Numbered from the stretch's first letter, positions 9,708 through 17,822 are shown. The stretch: DNA of 64,000 nt from Bradyrhizobium sp. SZCCHNS1050 (GCF_032484785.1 NZ_JAUETR010000001.1:4157501-4221500); one strand, 5' to 3'. The notes: generated by a model not told the origin, from the sequence alone. Made by a program: numbers and translations.

Positions 9708-10313
9708 ATGTCGAAGCGTCAAATTGATGTTGGGATTCGCATGCACGATGTGATGGTAGAGAAAGTCGGCGTTGCGGCCGCGCCGCTCGTGGCGCTCGTA
9801 TACGACGACGGGAAATATCCCTACGAGACGTTCGATCACCTCGTGGATCACTCGCGTCGAGCGCGATTGAAGGTCGCCGGCGCACTGCAGCGAAGGCTGT
9901 TCCTCGACGAAAATCGCAGGTGCGACGTCCTGCTCGAGGAGATCGACACGGCAAATCAAACCCCGATCTTCGAGGATCGTGGATCGGGAGCGAGAGGTTG
10001 CCGGCTGGATGAATCGGCGCTTGCAGAGGTGACAGTTCGGGTCCTCGCCAGCTTGGATGCGCGTCCAAACATCCTGGTGTTGAACAAATTTGGTAAGGCA
10101 GAGTGCGGGGGAGGCGGAACGCTTGATCTGATCGCCCGCGCGTTGGACCTTGCGATACCGACGATTGTCGGCGTGCCGCGCAGCAATATCGATGCCTGGA
10201 GAGGTTTCGCCGGAGATATGGGGGTTGAGCTCGAAGCCCGCGGAGACGTGGAGCGGTGGCTGGAAAGTGTTCGGCAGGATCGAACCATAGACTCAGCCAG
10301 CCAGCTGCGCTGA
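9708..10313 (+). CDS. DUF2478 family NTPase-like protein
   Basis: A 201-aa soluble protein resembling the DUF2478 family, which sits near molybdate-transport and molybdoenzyme genes in alphaproteobacteria. The family marks are the opening ALVYDDG segment, CDVLLEEIDT, and the LVLNKFGKAECGGGG motif followed by IPTIVGVPRSNIDAWRGFAGD. The NKFGK segment looks like a nucleotide-base-recognition or P-loop-like element, but no classical Walker A is present. GGAGGGG lies 12 bases before the ATG. The position between narGHJI and the next membrane protein suggests a cofactor or metal role for nitrate respiration; this is inference. Confidence 0.7.
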   Translation: MSKRQIDVGIRMHDVMVEKVGVAAAPLVALVYDDGKYPYETFDHLVDHSRRARLKVAGALQRRLFLDENRRCDVLLEEIDTANQTPIFEDRGSGARGCRLDESALAEVTVRVLASLDARPNILVLNKFGKAECGGGGTLDLIARALDLAIPTIVGVPRSNIDAWRGFAGDMGVELEARGDVERWLESVRQDRTIDSASQLR

Positions 10314-10648
10314 TTGCGATTGCGAGCAATCGAGGGGTCGGGGACACAGAACTGCCAAGCCAGACCGTCGAAGATGTCTGCCGGCTGACATGGATGTTCC
10401 TCGACGAGACAGGAAACCCGCCGGTCGATCTGGAGTGGTCATCACGACGCTGATGACACGGAATGTTGCGCTCCGACAAAGAATGGCCGGTCGCGCCGGT
10501 TTAGCATCTTTCCGATCGCCGGGGATTGTATGGCGCAAGCTCATTGTTCGCGCCCCCTTGGCTGCGTTCCTCCGGGCGCCACGGCAACTGCCGAATGGCG
10601 CATCGTCGTGGCGAGTGCTGCGTCCGCGATCAACAACTGGAGCCGCTC
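10314..10648 (+). other. 335-base non-coding gap upstream of the membrane protein/DUF2249/DUF59 operon
   Basis: No convincing gene was found. The stretch contains a short palindrome (GATTGC-GA-GCAATC, 10318-10331) just after the DUF2478 stop and an FNR/FixK-like inverted half-site pair at 10466-10479. It probably holds the promoter of the next operon. An open reading start at 10526 in frame with the membrane protein is unlikely to be used, because that extension is arginine- and cysteine-rich. Confidence 0.5.
10466..10479 (+). promoter_or_regulatory. Candidate FixK/FNR/NnrR-type operator
   Basis: TTGCGCTCCGACAA fits the CRP/FNR-family half-site spacing TTG-N8-CAA. The left half TTGC agrees with the rhizobial FixK2 pattern (TTG[A/C]-N6-[T/G]CAA) and the right half ACAA does not fully. 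It lies 169 bases before the start of the membrane protein. A six-base pattern like this occurs by chance in a few hundred bases fairly often, so context is the main support. Confidence 0.35.
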
Positions 10649-11986
10649 ATGATTGGGGCGAAGATCTCGCGCTGGACGATGAGCTATTTCGCGGCAGCGC
10701 TGGGGTGGCTGCTCGTTGCCTTGGCAATGCTGGTCGGCGGACTCGGTTACCCCGCCGCAGAGCTCGGCGCTCCCGATACGCTTGTCGTTGTGCATGCGGT
10801 CTGTATCGGTTGGCTCAGTCTCTCGGTATGCGGCGCCTTGTTCCAGTTCGTTCCCGTTCTCGTCGCAAGGCCGCTCCCCTTCGACAAATGGGCCTTGCCG
10901 GCCTTGTTCCTCATCAACGTCGGTCTGGTCTGCTTGATATTGGGCTTCCTCTCACTGGCCGGACGAATTGCTCCAGCCGTTTGGCTTCTGCCGGCCGGCA
11001 GCGTGGTGCTCGGCGCGGGTCTGGCGATGGTCGCGCTCGATCTGGGCCTGACTCTCGTCAGCCAGCCGAAGGGATCTGCTCTCTTTGTCATCGCCGGACT
11101 TGGCGCGTTATGCGCAACTGTCGCGCTCGGCGTCGCGTTCGCGTTTGCTCTCGCCGGATCGGCGGGCGCCTACGGCGACGCGCTCCTGGCCGCGGCGATT
11201 CCGATCCATGCGATTGCCGGGCTGGGAGGCTGGCTGACCCTGACCGCCATGGGGGTGAGCTATCGCCTGCTGGCCATGTTCATGCTCTCGGCGGACCTCG
11301 GCGAGCGACAGAGCACATCCGCGCTGAAATTTGGTGCGCTCGCGCTATCGGTCGCTGTCGTGGGCGGATTGTTCGCGATCGGCCTCGAGGCCGGGCTCGG
11401 AGCCGTGCTCATCGTCGCCGCCGTTCTTGGGGTGATCTCGCTTGCGCTCTATGGACGGGACATCGCGACGATCTATCGCTCGCGCAAACGGCGCCAGCTC
11501 GAGTTGAACATGCGGATGGCAACCGTGTCTTTCGCCAACCTGGCGGCGACGGTGACGCTCGGCACCGTCATCATCGTCAGCGGAAAGGTCGGCGTTCATG
11601 TCGGCGCGTTCGCGTTCTTGGCCGTGTTCGGCTGGCTGTCTGGTCTCATATTCGCGAAGCTCTACAAGATTGTCGCCTTTCTGACCTGGCTCGAAACCTA
11701 CGGTCCCGTGATGGGGCGCGCCCCGACGCCACGGGTTCAGGACCTGGCGGTGGAACGTCGGTCCGAGAAGTGGTTCATCATCTATTTTCTAGGCGTCTGG
11801 GCGGCGACCATCATGTTGATGATGGGCGAGGGCCAGGCGTTTCGCGGCGCCGCGGCGGTCATGGCCGTGGGCAGTATTGGAATCATACACGAGCTTGTGC
11901 GAGTCCGACGTCTTTCCGACGTTGCGGGCTCCCGTAGGCTTCCGGCCGGAGCCATCGCGCCAAGCCTGTTGTTCGCCAGAAACTAG
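10649..11986 (+). CDS. Polytopic membrane protein with heme-copper-oxidase/NnrS-like features
   Basis: A 445-aa inner-membrane protein with roughly twelve hydrophobic helices. Two internal segments resemble each other: VVHAVCIGWLSLSVCGALFQ (H49) and IPIHAIAGLGGWLTLTAMGV (H187). Each has a histidine a few residues before G-W-L, as in distant cbb3/NorB-like subunit I relatives and in NnrS-type proteins. These histidines could ligate heme or a metal, but the full set of oxidase ligands was not seen, so enzymatic O2 or NO reduction is not claimed. The start was chosen at ATG 10649 with GGAG seven bases upstream. The stop overlaps the Shine-Dalgarno of the DUF2249 gene. The neighbours suggest a role in nitrogen-oxide metabolism or its stress response. 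Confidence 0.7.
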   Translation: MIGAKISRWTMSYFAAALGWLLVALAMLVGGLGYPAAELGAPDTLVVVHAVCIGWLSLSVCGALFQFVPVLVARPLPFDKWALPALFLINVGLVCLILGFLSLAGRIAPAVWLLPAGSVVLGAGLAMVALDLGLTLVSQPKGSALFVIAGLGALCATVALGVAFAFALAGSAGAYGDALLAAAIPIHAIAGLGGWLTLTAMGVSYRLLAMFMLSADLGERQSTSALKFGALALSVAVVGGLFAIGLEAGLGAVLIVAAVLGVISLALYGRDIATIYRSRKRRQLELNMRMATVSFANLAATVTLGTVIIVSGKVGVHVGAFAFLAVFGWLSGLIFAKLYKIVAFLTWLETYGPVMGRAPTPRVQDLAVERRSEKWFIIYFLGVWAATIMLMMGEGQAFRGAAAVMAVGSIGIIHELVRVRRLSDVAGSRRLPAGAIAPSLLFARN

Positions 11987-11996
11987 GAGGAGAGCC

Positions 11997-12506
11997 ATGA
12001 CCGCGTACATTGACGTCGACGTCCGACCGATTCTCAGGGCCGGAGGCGAACCGTTCTCCATCATCATGGACGCGGTCGACCGGCTGGCGCCAGGCCAGGG
12101 TGTGCGGCTGATCGCGAGCTTCAGGCCGGTTCCGCTGCTCTCCGTCATGGCAAGAAAGGGCTTCGCCCACACCGATCGACCGCTCGACGATGGCGATTGG
12201 GAAGTGCTGTTTTCGCCGCTGGCTGCCGAGGACGCCGGTCAGGAAGACGCTGGTGCCGGCCTCGCCTTCGAGCAATGGCCAGATCCCGTAGTCACGCTCG
12301 ACAACCGAGAGCTCGACCCACCCGAGCCGATGGTGCGCATCCTCGCGGCTGCGGAGGAGCTGGGCCCTGGAGAGACCTTGTCGGCACTTCTGGGCCGCGA
12401 GCCGGTCTTCCTGTTCCCTGAACTTGAGAAGCGCGGCTTTCGCTGGCTCGGCGGGTTTACGCCGGATGGATCGACCTACGAACTGTCGGTGAGGGCTCCG
12501 CTATGA
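11997..12506 (+). CDS. Double-domain DUF2249 protein
   Basis: A 169-aa cytoplasmic protein with two DUF2249 repeats. The first (residues ~4-75) begins IDVDVRPILRAGGEPFSIIMDAVDRLAPGQGVRLIASFRPVPLL; the second (~95-165) begins VTLDNRELDPPEPMVRILAAAEELGPGETLSAL. Both carry the D-x-R/N-x-L ... P...I ... L..G motif of the family and resemble TusA/SirA-like folds. DUF2249 proteins occur often in denitrification clusters, but no biochemical role is established to my knowledge. The start at 11997 follows a strong AGGAGG at 11985-11990 that overlaps the preceding stop. It overlaps the next gene by ATGA. Confidence 0.85.
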   Translation: MTAYIDVDVRPILRAGGEPFSIIMDAVDRLAPGQGVRLIASFRPVPLLSVMARKGFAHTDRPLDDGDWEVLFSPLAAEDAGQEDAGAGLAFEQWPDPVVTLDNRELDPPEPMVRILAAAEELGPGETLSALLGREPVFLFPELEKRGFRWLGGFTPDGSTYELSVRAPL

Positions 12507-12817
12507 GCCGCGATGTCATCGACCGCATCCGCGACGCAATGCGCGTGGTCATCGATCCGGAACTGGGGGAAAACGTGGTCGATCTCGGCTTCATCTATGA
12601 GATCACGGCGACGGATGGCGTCGTGCATGTCACGATGACGGCCACAACGCCCGGGTGCCCCGCAACAGGTTTTCTCAAGGAAGGGGTCGCAAGCAGCATT
12701 GCGGAGATTGCGGGCGTCGAAGCCGTGGACGTGACGATGACATTCGATCCGCCGTGGACCCCATCCAGAATTGATCCGGCCGTTCGTGCTGCGCTGGGTT
12801 TCGACAACGTCAATTGA
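12503..12817 (+). CDS. DUF59/MIP18-family metal-sulfur cluster assembly protein
   Basis: A 104-aa protein of the SufT/PaaD/MIP18 family, generally involved in maturing or delivering Fe-S clusters. Visible family features are the opening RIRDAMRVVIDPELGENVVDLG (the D-P-E-L motif), and MTATTPGCPATGFLKEG with the conserved T-P-G-C-P cysteine, then VDVTMTFDPPWTPSRID. It overlaps the DUF2249 gene by four bases, so the two are coupled. With several Fe-S proteins upstream (NarG, NarH) and downstream (UbiU, UbiV), a cluster-assembly role under anaerobiosis is plausible. It is the last rightward gene before convergent ubiX. Confidence 0.88.
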   Translation: MSRDVIDRIRDAMRVVIDPELGENVVDLGFIYEITATDGVVHVTMTATTPGCPATGFLKEGVASSIAEIAGVEAVDVTMTFDPPWTPSRIDPAVRAALGFDNVN

Positions 12818-12955
12818 CCGAACGAAAGCGAAAAGCTGGCAGCGCTCGGCCGGAGAGGCGGCGTCGTTACGCCCGCTCGTCGAAGAACACGTCAACCGTC
12901 GTGGACGCCTTCGGCCCATCGCCCGAGTGGATCTGTCGTGTTCTGTCTTCAAATC

Positions 12956-13588
12956 CTATTGCCTGTCTTGCTTCCCTATCTCAACAAGGTTGCCTGCTTC
13001 GGTCGTCCGGTCCGGAAGCCACTCCCGCGCGTTGGCGTGGAGCCCGGGGACGCCGAGCAGGTTGATCGCGCGACAGGCGATCTGCTCGATGACGTCATCG
13101 AGCGACTGGGGCTTCAGGTAGAACGCCGGCATTGGCGGCGCGATGATCGCGCCGATCTCGGTGGCCTGCGTCATCGCTCGGAGATGACCGAGATGCAGCG
13201 GGCTCTCCCGCACCAACAATATCAGCCGGCGGCGCTCCTTGAGTTGAACGTCGGCGGCGCGGACCAGCAGGTTGTCGAGTTGGCCCCAGGCGATCGCCGA
13301 GAGGGTGCGGATCGAGCAGGGCGCCACGATCATGCCGGCTGCAGAAAACGAGCCGCTGGCGATGCTCGCACCGATGTCGGCGACATCATGAGCATGCGCC
13401 GCCAGTTCGCGCAGCCGCGCGAGGCCGCCCTGGCCGACCTCCTCGTGCAAGGTGCGCACGGCAGCGTCGGACACCACGAGATGGACCGCGCATTGCGGCT
13501 GCTCCGCGAGCCGTTCGACGATGCGCGCACCGATCGCGGCGCCCGAGGCGCCGCTGATGCCGACGATGACGTGATGCCGCCCGTTCAT
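12956..13588 (-). CDS. ubiX: UbiX-type flavin prenyltransferase
   Basis: Makes the prenylated FMN cofactor of UbiD from FMN and dimethylallyl phosphate. The 210 aa begin VIVGISGASGAAIGARI, the flavin-binding signature, include APCSIRTLSAIAWGQLDNLLVRAADVQLKERRRLILLVRE, and end MPAFYLKPQSLDDVIEQIACRAINLLG, all diagnostic. The start overlaps the ubiD stop by ATGA, so enzyme and cofactor synthase are coupled. It converges on the DUF59 gene with 138 bases between them, in which I see no gene. Confidence 0.95.
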   Translation of the reverse strand: MNGRHHVIVGISGASGAAIGARIVERLAEQPQCAVHLVVSDAAVRTLHEEVGQGGLARLRELAAHAHDVADIGASIASGSFSAAGMIVAPCSIRTLSAIAWGQLDNLLVRAADVQLKERRRLILLVRESPLHLGHLRAMTQATEIGAIIAPPMPAFYLKPQSLDDVIEQIACRAINLLGVPGLHANAREWLPDRTTEAGNLVEIGKQDRQ

Positions 13589-15111
13589 GTCGAGGCCGTT
13601 CGGTCGGCTATGGCGTCGCCGAGGCCGAGGCTCGGCCACATCGCGTCGATGCGCGCGGCTACAGCAGGGTCCATCGCCAGCACCTCGCCCCAGGCGCGTT
13701 CGGTCTCGACACCGAGCTTGGTCGTGGCGTCGATGCCGAGCTTCCCGCCGAGGCCGGATTTTGGCGAGGCGAAGTCGAGATAGTCGATCGGCGTGTTGGC
13801 AAGCGGCACGAGATCGCGCGAGGAGTCGCTGCGCGTCGCGACGGCCCACATCACCGCGCGCCAGTCGCGGACGTCGATGTCTTGGTCGACCACGATGAGG
13901 AGCTTGGTGTAGCTGAACTGCGGCAGCATCGACCACAGGCCGAGCATGATGCGCCTTGCCTGGCCCGGATAGCGCTTTTTGATCGCCACCACGGCGATCC
14001 TGTAGGAACAGGCCTCCGGCGGCAGATAGCAGTCGACGACCTCCGGGAATTGTCGTCGGATCAAGGGGACGAACAGCGTGTTCAGCGCCTCGCCAATTCG
14101 AGACGGCTCGTCCGGCGCGCGTCCCGTGAACGTCGACAGATAGAGCGGACTTCGACGCGTGGCGATCGCGGTGACCTGAAGCACCGGAAAGCTCTCGACG
14201 GCGTTGTAGTAGCCGGTGTGATCGCCGTAGGGCCCCTCCGGCGCGGTCTCCGTGGCCGACACGATGCCCTCGATCACGATCTCGGCGGCCGCCGGCACCG
14301 TCAGGGGCACGGTCAGGCATTCGACCAGCTCGGGACGGTCGCCGCGCAGGACGCCGGCGAAGCGCAGCTCGGAGATGGTTTCGGGCAATGGCAACACGGC
14401 GCTGAGGATGGTGGCGGGATCGGCCCCGATCACGATCGCAATCGGCATGTCGCGCCCCTGCGCCTGCCACTGCTGGTGGTGGCGGGCGCCGCCGCGATGG
14501 GCGAGCCAGCGCATGATGGCGCGATCGCGGCCGAGCACCTGCATGCGGTAGACGCCGACATTTTCCTGCTCGCCGGCGGACGCGTCCGGCGGCACGGTGA
14601 TGACGAGCGGCCACGTCAACAGCGGCGCCGGCTCGCCCGGCCAGCAGATCTGGGCCGGCAAGGTGGTCAGGTCGATGTCATCGCCCATCGTGACACGTTC
14701 ATGCACCGTCGCGGCTGATCGCAGCCTCGGCCGGGTCGACAGTGCTGCGCGTGCCAGCGGCAGCTTCTGCAGCGCTTCCCTGATGTCGCGCGGCGGCTGC
14801 GGGGCGCGCAACTCCGCCATCATCTCGCCGAGCTCCGCCAATCGTTCCGGCTGCACGCCCATGCCCCAGGCCACCCGCTCCACGGTGCCGAACAGATTGG
14901 TGACGAGCGGCATTGCCGAGAGCGAGCCGCATGCCTTGATCGGCCGTTCGAACAGCAGCACGGGCCCTTCGGCGGAGATGACGCGGCGATGGATCTCGGT
15001 GATCTCGTGGACGACCGAGACGCTGTCGCGAATGCGTCGCAGCTGTCCCCGCTCGTCGAGGAAGCGCAGGAAATCCGACAGCTCGCGGAAGCGAGGGACA
15101 TCACGTCGCAA
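13585..15111 (-). CDS. ubiD: UbiD-type 3-polyprenyl-4-hydroxybenzoate decarboxylase
   Basis: Decarboxylates polyprenyl-hydroxybenzoate in ubiquinone synthesis using prenylated FMN. The core FRELSDFLRFLDERGQLRRI, the prFMN/metal segment around EGPYGDHTGYY and the C-terminal KLGIDATTK are family features. The proposed TTG start at 15111 has GGAG seven bases upstream and gives 508 aa, close to the usual UbiD length. The frame stays open to a GTG at 15264, but that extension would overlap divergent ubiT and shows no family similarity. The gene forms an operon with ubiX and shares a promoter region of about 100 bases with ubiTUV. Other UbiD-family decarboxylases exist, but the neighbours favour the ubiquinone role. 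Confidence 0.92.
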   Translation of the reverse strand: MRRDVPRFRELSDFLRFLDERGQLRRIRDSVSVVHEITEIHRRVISAEGPVLLFERPIKACGSLSAMPLVTNLFGTVERVAWGMGVQPERLAELGEMMAELRAPQPPRDIREALQKLPLARAALSTRPRLRSAATVHERVTMGDDIDLTTLPAQICWPGEPAPLLTWPLVITVPPDASAGEQENVGVYRMQVLGRDRAIMRWLAHRGGARHHQQWQAQGRDMPIAIVIGADPATILSAVLPLPETISELRFAGVLRGDRPELVECLTVPLTVPAAAEIVIEGIVSATETAPEGPYGDHTGYYNAVESFPVLQVTAIATRRSPLYLSTFTGRAPDEPSRIGEALNTLFVPLIRRQFPEVVDCYLPPEACSYRIAVVAIKKRYPGQARRIMLGLWSMLPQFSYTKLLIVVDQDIDVRDWRAVMWAVATRSDSSRDLVPLANTPIDYLDFASPKSGLGGKLGIDATTKLGVETERAWGEVLAMDPAVAARIDAMWPSLGLGDAIADRTAST

Positions 15112-15163
15112 CGACAGGCTCCGTTCAAAAAACGCCTCGTAGCTGGAACAATCAGTGTGATCT

Positions 15164-15177
15164 TTGTTCCGGGTCAA
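15164..15177 (+). promoter_or_regulatory. Candidate FNR/FixK-type operator between ubiD and ubiT
   Basis: TTGTTCCGGGTCAA has the TTG-N8-CAA spacing of CRP/FNR-family sites, and the right half TCAA fits the FixK2 consensus. It lies in the ~100-base divergent region, 36 bases before ubiT. A second short palindrome, ATCA-GTG-TGAT, is at 15151-15161. Control by an O2-responsive regulator would fit an anaerobic pathway, but the site is imperfect. Confidence 0.4.
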
Positions 15178-15212
15178 ATACTTCTCCAGCCGATCCGGCC
15201 AGAGCTTGGGCC

Positions 15213-15773
15213 ATGAGCTCTCTTCAGGACGCGTCTTCGACCTCACTGCCCCTGTTGCCGCCACTGCTCAGGCAGGTGCTGCGTCCGTTGCCGTTGCTGC
15301 CCCTGCAGATCGCGCTCGGCACTTTCCTGCGTGGGCTCTTGCGTCGGCATCCGCATCTGCTCGACCGGCTCGGGTCGCATCGCGGAAAGCGCTTTGGCAT
15401 CAAGCCGACCGATCTGCCGTTCGCATTCGTGATTCAGGCGGGCCCACAGCAGCCGCAACTCGCGGCGGTGCGCGAGCTGCCCACCGGCCTCGATGCCTCC
15501 ATCTCCGCGTCGATCGTGAGCCTGTTGGCGCTGGTCGAGGGCCGGCTCGACGGCGATGCGCTGATGTTTTCGCGTCAGCTCGTCATCGAAGGCGATATCG
15601 AGGCGGTGCTGGCGCTCCGCAATGCGATCGACGATGCCGGTCTGGATCTGGTCGGCGAGATCGCAGCGCTTTCGGGGCCGTTCGGCGTGCCCGCGCAACG
15701 CCTGCTGGCGGCCGCGCGTGCCTCGCTGCTGAGATCAACGACGAACGAAAGCGGGATGCGACGATGGAGCTGA
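15213..15773 (+). CDS. ubiT: UbiT: SCP2-domain accessory protein for O2-independent ubiquinone synthesis
   Basis: A 186-aa protein with a leucine/proline-rich N-terminus (LLPPLLRQVLRPLPLLPLQ) followed by an SCP2 sterol-carrier-like domain that ends in the typical DALMFSRQLVIEGDIEAVLALRNAIDD. UbiT (YhbT) is the lipid-binding partner of UbiU-UbiV in E. coli and presumably presents the hydrophobic ubiquinone intermediates. It is the first gene of ubiTUV, is divergent from ubiD, and overlaps ubiU by 10 bases. Confidence 0.92.
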   Translation: MSSLQDASSTSLPLLPPLLRQVLRPLPLLPLQIALGTFLRGLLRRHPHLLDRLGSHRGKRFGIKPTDLPFAFVIQAGPQQPQLAAVRELPTGLDASISASIVSLLALVEGRLDGDALMFSRQLVIEGDIEAVLALRNAIDDAGLDLVGEIAALSGPFGVPAQRLLAAARASLLRSTTNESGMRRWS

Positions 15774-16741
15774 TCTGTCCGGCAGGGACGCCGGCGGCGC
15801 TGAAGAGCGCGGTCGAAGCCGGTGCCGATGCCGTCTATTGCGGCTTCGCCGATGAGACCAATGCCCGCAACTTTCCCGGGCTGAATTTCAGCCGCGAGCA
15901 GATGCGCGAAGGAGTAACGTTCGCGCATCGGCGCGGCGCCAAGGTGCTGGTTGCGATCAACACCTTCCCGCGCGCCGGCGCCGTCGAGCTGTGGCGTCGG
16001 GCGGTCGACGATGCCGTCGAGGCCGGGGCCGACGCGCTGATCCTTGCCGATGTCGGGCTGATGCACTATGCCGCGCGGCGCCATCCCGAACAGCGACTGC
16101 ATGTCTCGGTGCAGGCGGCGGCGGCGAATGTCGACGCGATTGCGTTCTATGTCGAGAATTTCGGCGCCCGCCGCGTGGTGCTGCCGCGCGTGCTGAGCGT
16201 GCCCGAGATCGCCGAGATCACCCGTGAGACGGCATGCGAGACCGAAGTGTTCGTGTTTGGCGGACTATGCGTTATGGCCGAGGGGCGTTGCTCGCTGTCC
16301 TCCTACGCCACCGGCAAGTCGCCGAACATGCAGGGGGTGTGCTCGCCGGCCAGTCATGTCGTCTATCAGGAGACGATACTGGGCACGACCTCGCGGCTTG
16401 GCGCTTTCACAATCAATCGATTCGGACGCAACGAACCTGCCGGCTATCCAACGCTATGCAAGGGGCGTTTCTCGACCGCACAGGGCTCTGGCTACATCTT
16501 TGAGGATCCGGTCAGCCTCGATGCCACGACCCTGCTCGCAGGCTTGCGCGAAGCCGGCGTCACCGCGCTCAAGATCGAGGGCCGCCAGCGCGGCCGCGCC
16601 TATGTCGACGGGGTCGTGCGGCATTTCCGCAGCGTGCTGGCAGCGCTCGATGCCGGGCGGCCCGCCGACGCGTCCGACCTCACGGCGTTCACCGAAGGGC
16701 AGGCCACCACGCAGGGCGCCTACCGCAAGACCTGGCGCTAG
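15764..16741 (+). CDS. ubiU: UbiU: O2-independent ubiquinone hydroxylase component (peptidase U32 family)
   Basis: A 325-aa U32-family protein that, with UbiV, hydroxylates the ubiquinone ring without O2 (prephenate is the oxygen donor in E. coli). The start at ATG 15764 (MELICPAGTPAALKSAVEAG) matches the family. Four cysteines, C169, C176, C193 and C232, sit at the same positions as the [4Fe-4S] ligands of E. coli UbiU (GGLCVMAEGRC, MQGVC, YPTLC). They distinguish it from true U32 peptidases. The reading frame stays open upstream but that part overlaps ubiT in another frame and is not homologous. It is followed by ubiV after six bases. Confidence 0.95.
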   Translation: MELICPAGTPAALKSAVEAGADAVYCGFADETNARNFPGLNFSREQMREGVTFAHRRGAKVLVAINTFPRAGAVELWRRAVDDAVEAGADALILADVGLMHYAARRHPEQRLHVSVQAAAANVDAIAFYVENFGARRVVLPRVLSVPEIAEITRETACETEVFVFGGLCVMAEGRCSLSSYATGKSPNMQGVCSPASHVVYQETILGTTSRLGAFTINRFGRNEPAGYPTLCKGRFSTAQGSGYIFEDPVSLDATTLLAGLREAGVTALKIEGRQRGRAYVDGVVRHFRSVLAALDAGRPADASDLTAFTEGQATTQGAYRKTWR

Positions 16742-16747
16742 GACGAC

Positions 16748-17668
16748 ATGACAATGGCGGAACAAGGCGCAGGCCGAATGCAGCTCACTCTGGGGCCCGT
16801 GCTCTACAATTGGCAGCCCGAGCGCTGGCGTGATTTTTACTTTCGGATGGCCGACGAGGCCCCGCTCGACCGCGTTGTGGTCGGCGAGGTCGTCTGCTCG
16901 AAGCGCGCGCCGTTCTTCGAACCCTATTTGCCTGAAGTCATCGAGCGGCTTATGGCTGCCGGCAAGCAGGTGCTGCTGGGTTCGCTGGTCCTGGTGTCGT
17001 TGCGACGCGAGCGCCGGCAGATGGCAAGCCTCGCCGAGTTTGGCCACGGTCTGGTGGAGGTCAACGACCTCACCTGCCTCAAATCGATCGCCGGTCGGCC
17101 GCATGCCATCGGGCCATTCGTCAACATCTACAACGAGGCCAGCGCCGCGTTTCATGCCGCCCAGGGCGCTACCCGGATCTGCCTCCCGCCGGAGCTGCCG
17201 CTGTCCTCGGTTGCCGCGATCGCCGGCGCCGTGCCGCAGGTGGCGATCGAAGTGTTCGCCTTCGGCCGTGTGCCGCTCGCGATCTCCGCGCGCTGCTATC
17301 ACGCCCGCCTGCACAAGCTAGCCAAGGACAATTGCCGCTTCGTGTGCGAGCAGGATCCGGACGGCCTCGTCGTCACGACGCTGGACGATGAAGCGTTCCT
17401 CACCATGAATGGCGTGCAGACGTTGTCGCATGGTTGCTGCAACCTGCTCGGCGATCTCGATCGTCTGACGCAGAGCGGTGTGAGATCGCTGCGGCTGTCA
17501 CCTCAGGCCTGCGACATGGTCGCGGTGTCCGAGCAATTCCAGGCGGTCCTGGCGGGCCGCGCGGAAGCTGAGGCCGCCAGGGACCGCTTGCGCGAGATCT
17601 ATCCGGACGTTCCATTCGCCAACGGCTTCTTGCACGGCGCCCCCGGTGCCTCCTACGTCTCGGGGTAG
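16748..17668 (+). CDS. ubiV: UbiV: O2-independent ubiquinone hydroxylase component (peptidase U32 family)
   Basis: Partner of UbiU in the heterodimer. The 306 aa carry C50 (GEVVCSKR), C183, C196 and C200 (ARCYHARLHKLAKDNCRFVC), the four-cysteine [4Fe-4S] pattern of UbiV. The core MQLTLGPVLYNW is the typical N-terminus, so a start at ATG 16778 (residue 11) is also possible. It closes the ubiTUV operon. Together with ubiDX upstream it allows quinone for nitrate respiration to be made in anoxia. Confidence 0.94.
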   Translation: MTMAEQGAGRMQLTLGPVLYNWQPERWRDFYFRMADEAPLDRVVVGEVVCSKRAPFFEPYLPEVIERLMAAGKQVLLGSLVLVSLRRERRQMASLAEFGHGLVEVNDLTCLKSIAGRPHAIGPFVNIYNEASAAFHAAQGATRICLPPELPLSSVAAIAGAVPQVAIEVFAFGRVPLAISARCYHARLHKLAKDNCRFVCEQDPDGLVVTTLDDEAFLTMNGVQTLSHGCCNLLGDLDRLTQSGVRSLRLSPQACDMVAVSEQFQAVLAGRAEAEAARDRLREIYPDVPFANGFLHGAPGASYVSG

Positions 17669-17822
17669 GTACTGCCGTGTCCTTCTGTCGAGGTGAACTC
17701 GGATGTGCCCAGTCTGCATGTTGACTGACCACGGATGGACGACGTTGCGAGACGACGCGCAGCCCGTTCTTGCCGGCATGTTGCAGATTGCTGACCGCGT
17801 CCAGGCGGAAGCCCAGGAAGCC

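Noticed and set aside
10318..10331. GATTGC-GA-GCAATC as a transcription terminator
   Set aside because: A two-base loop cannot form a hairpin and there is no T-tract.
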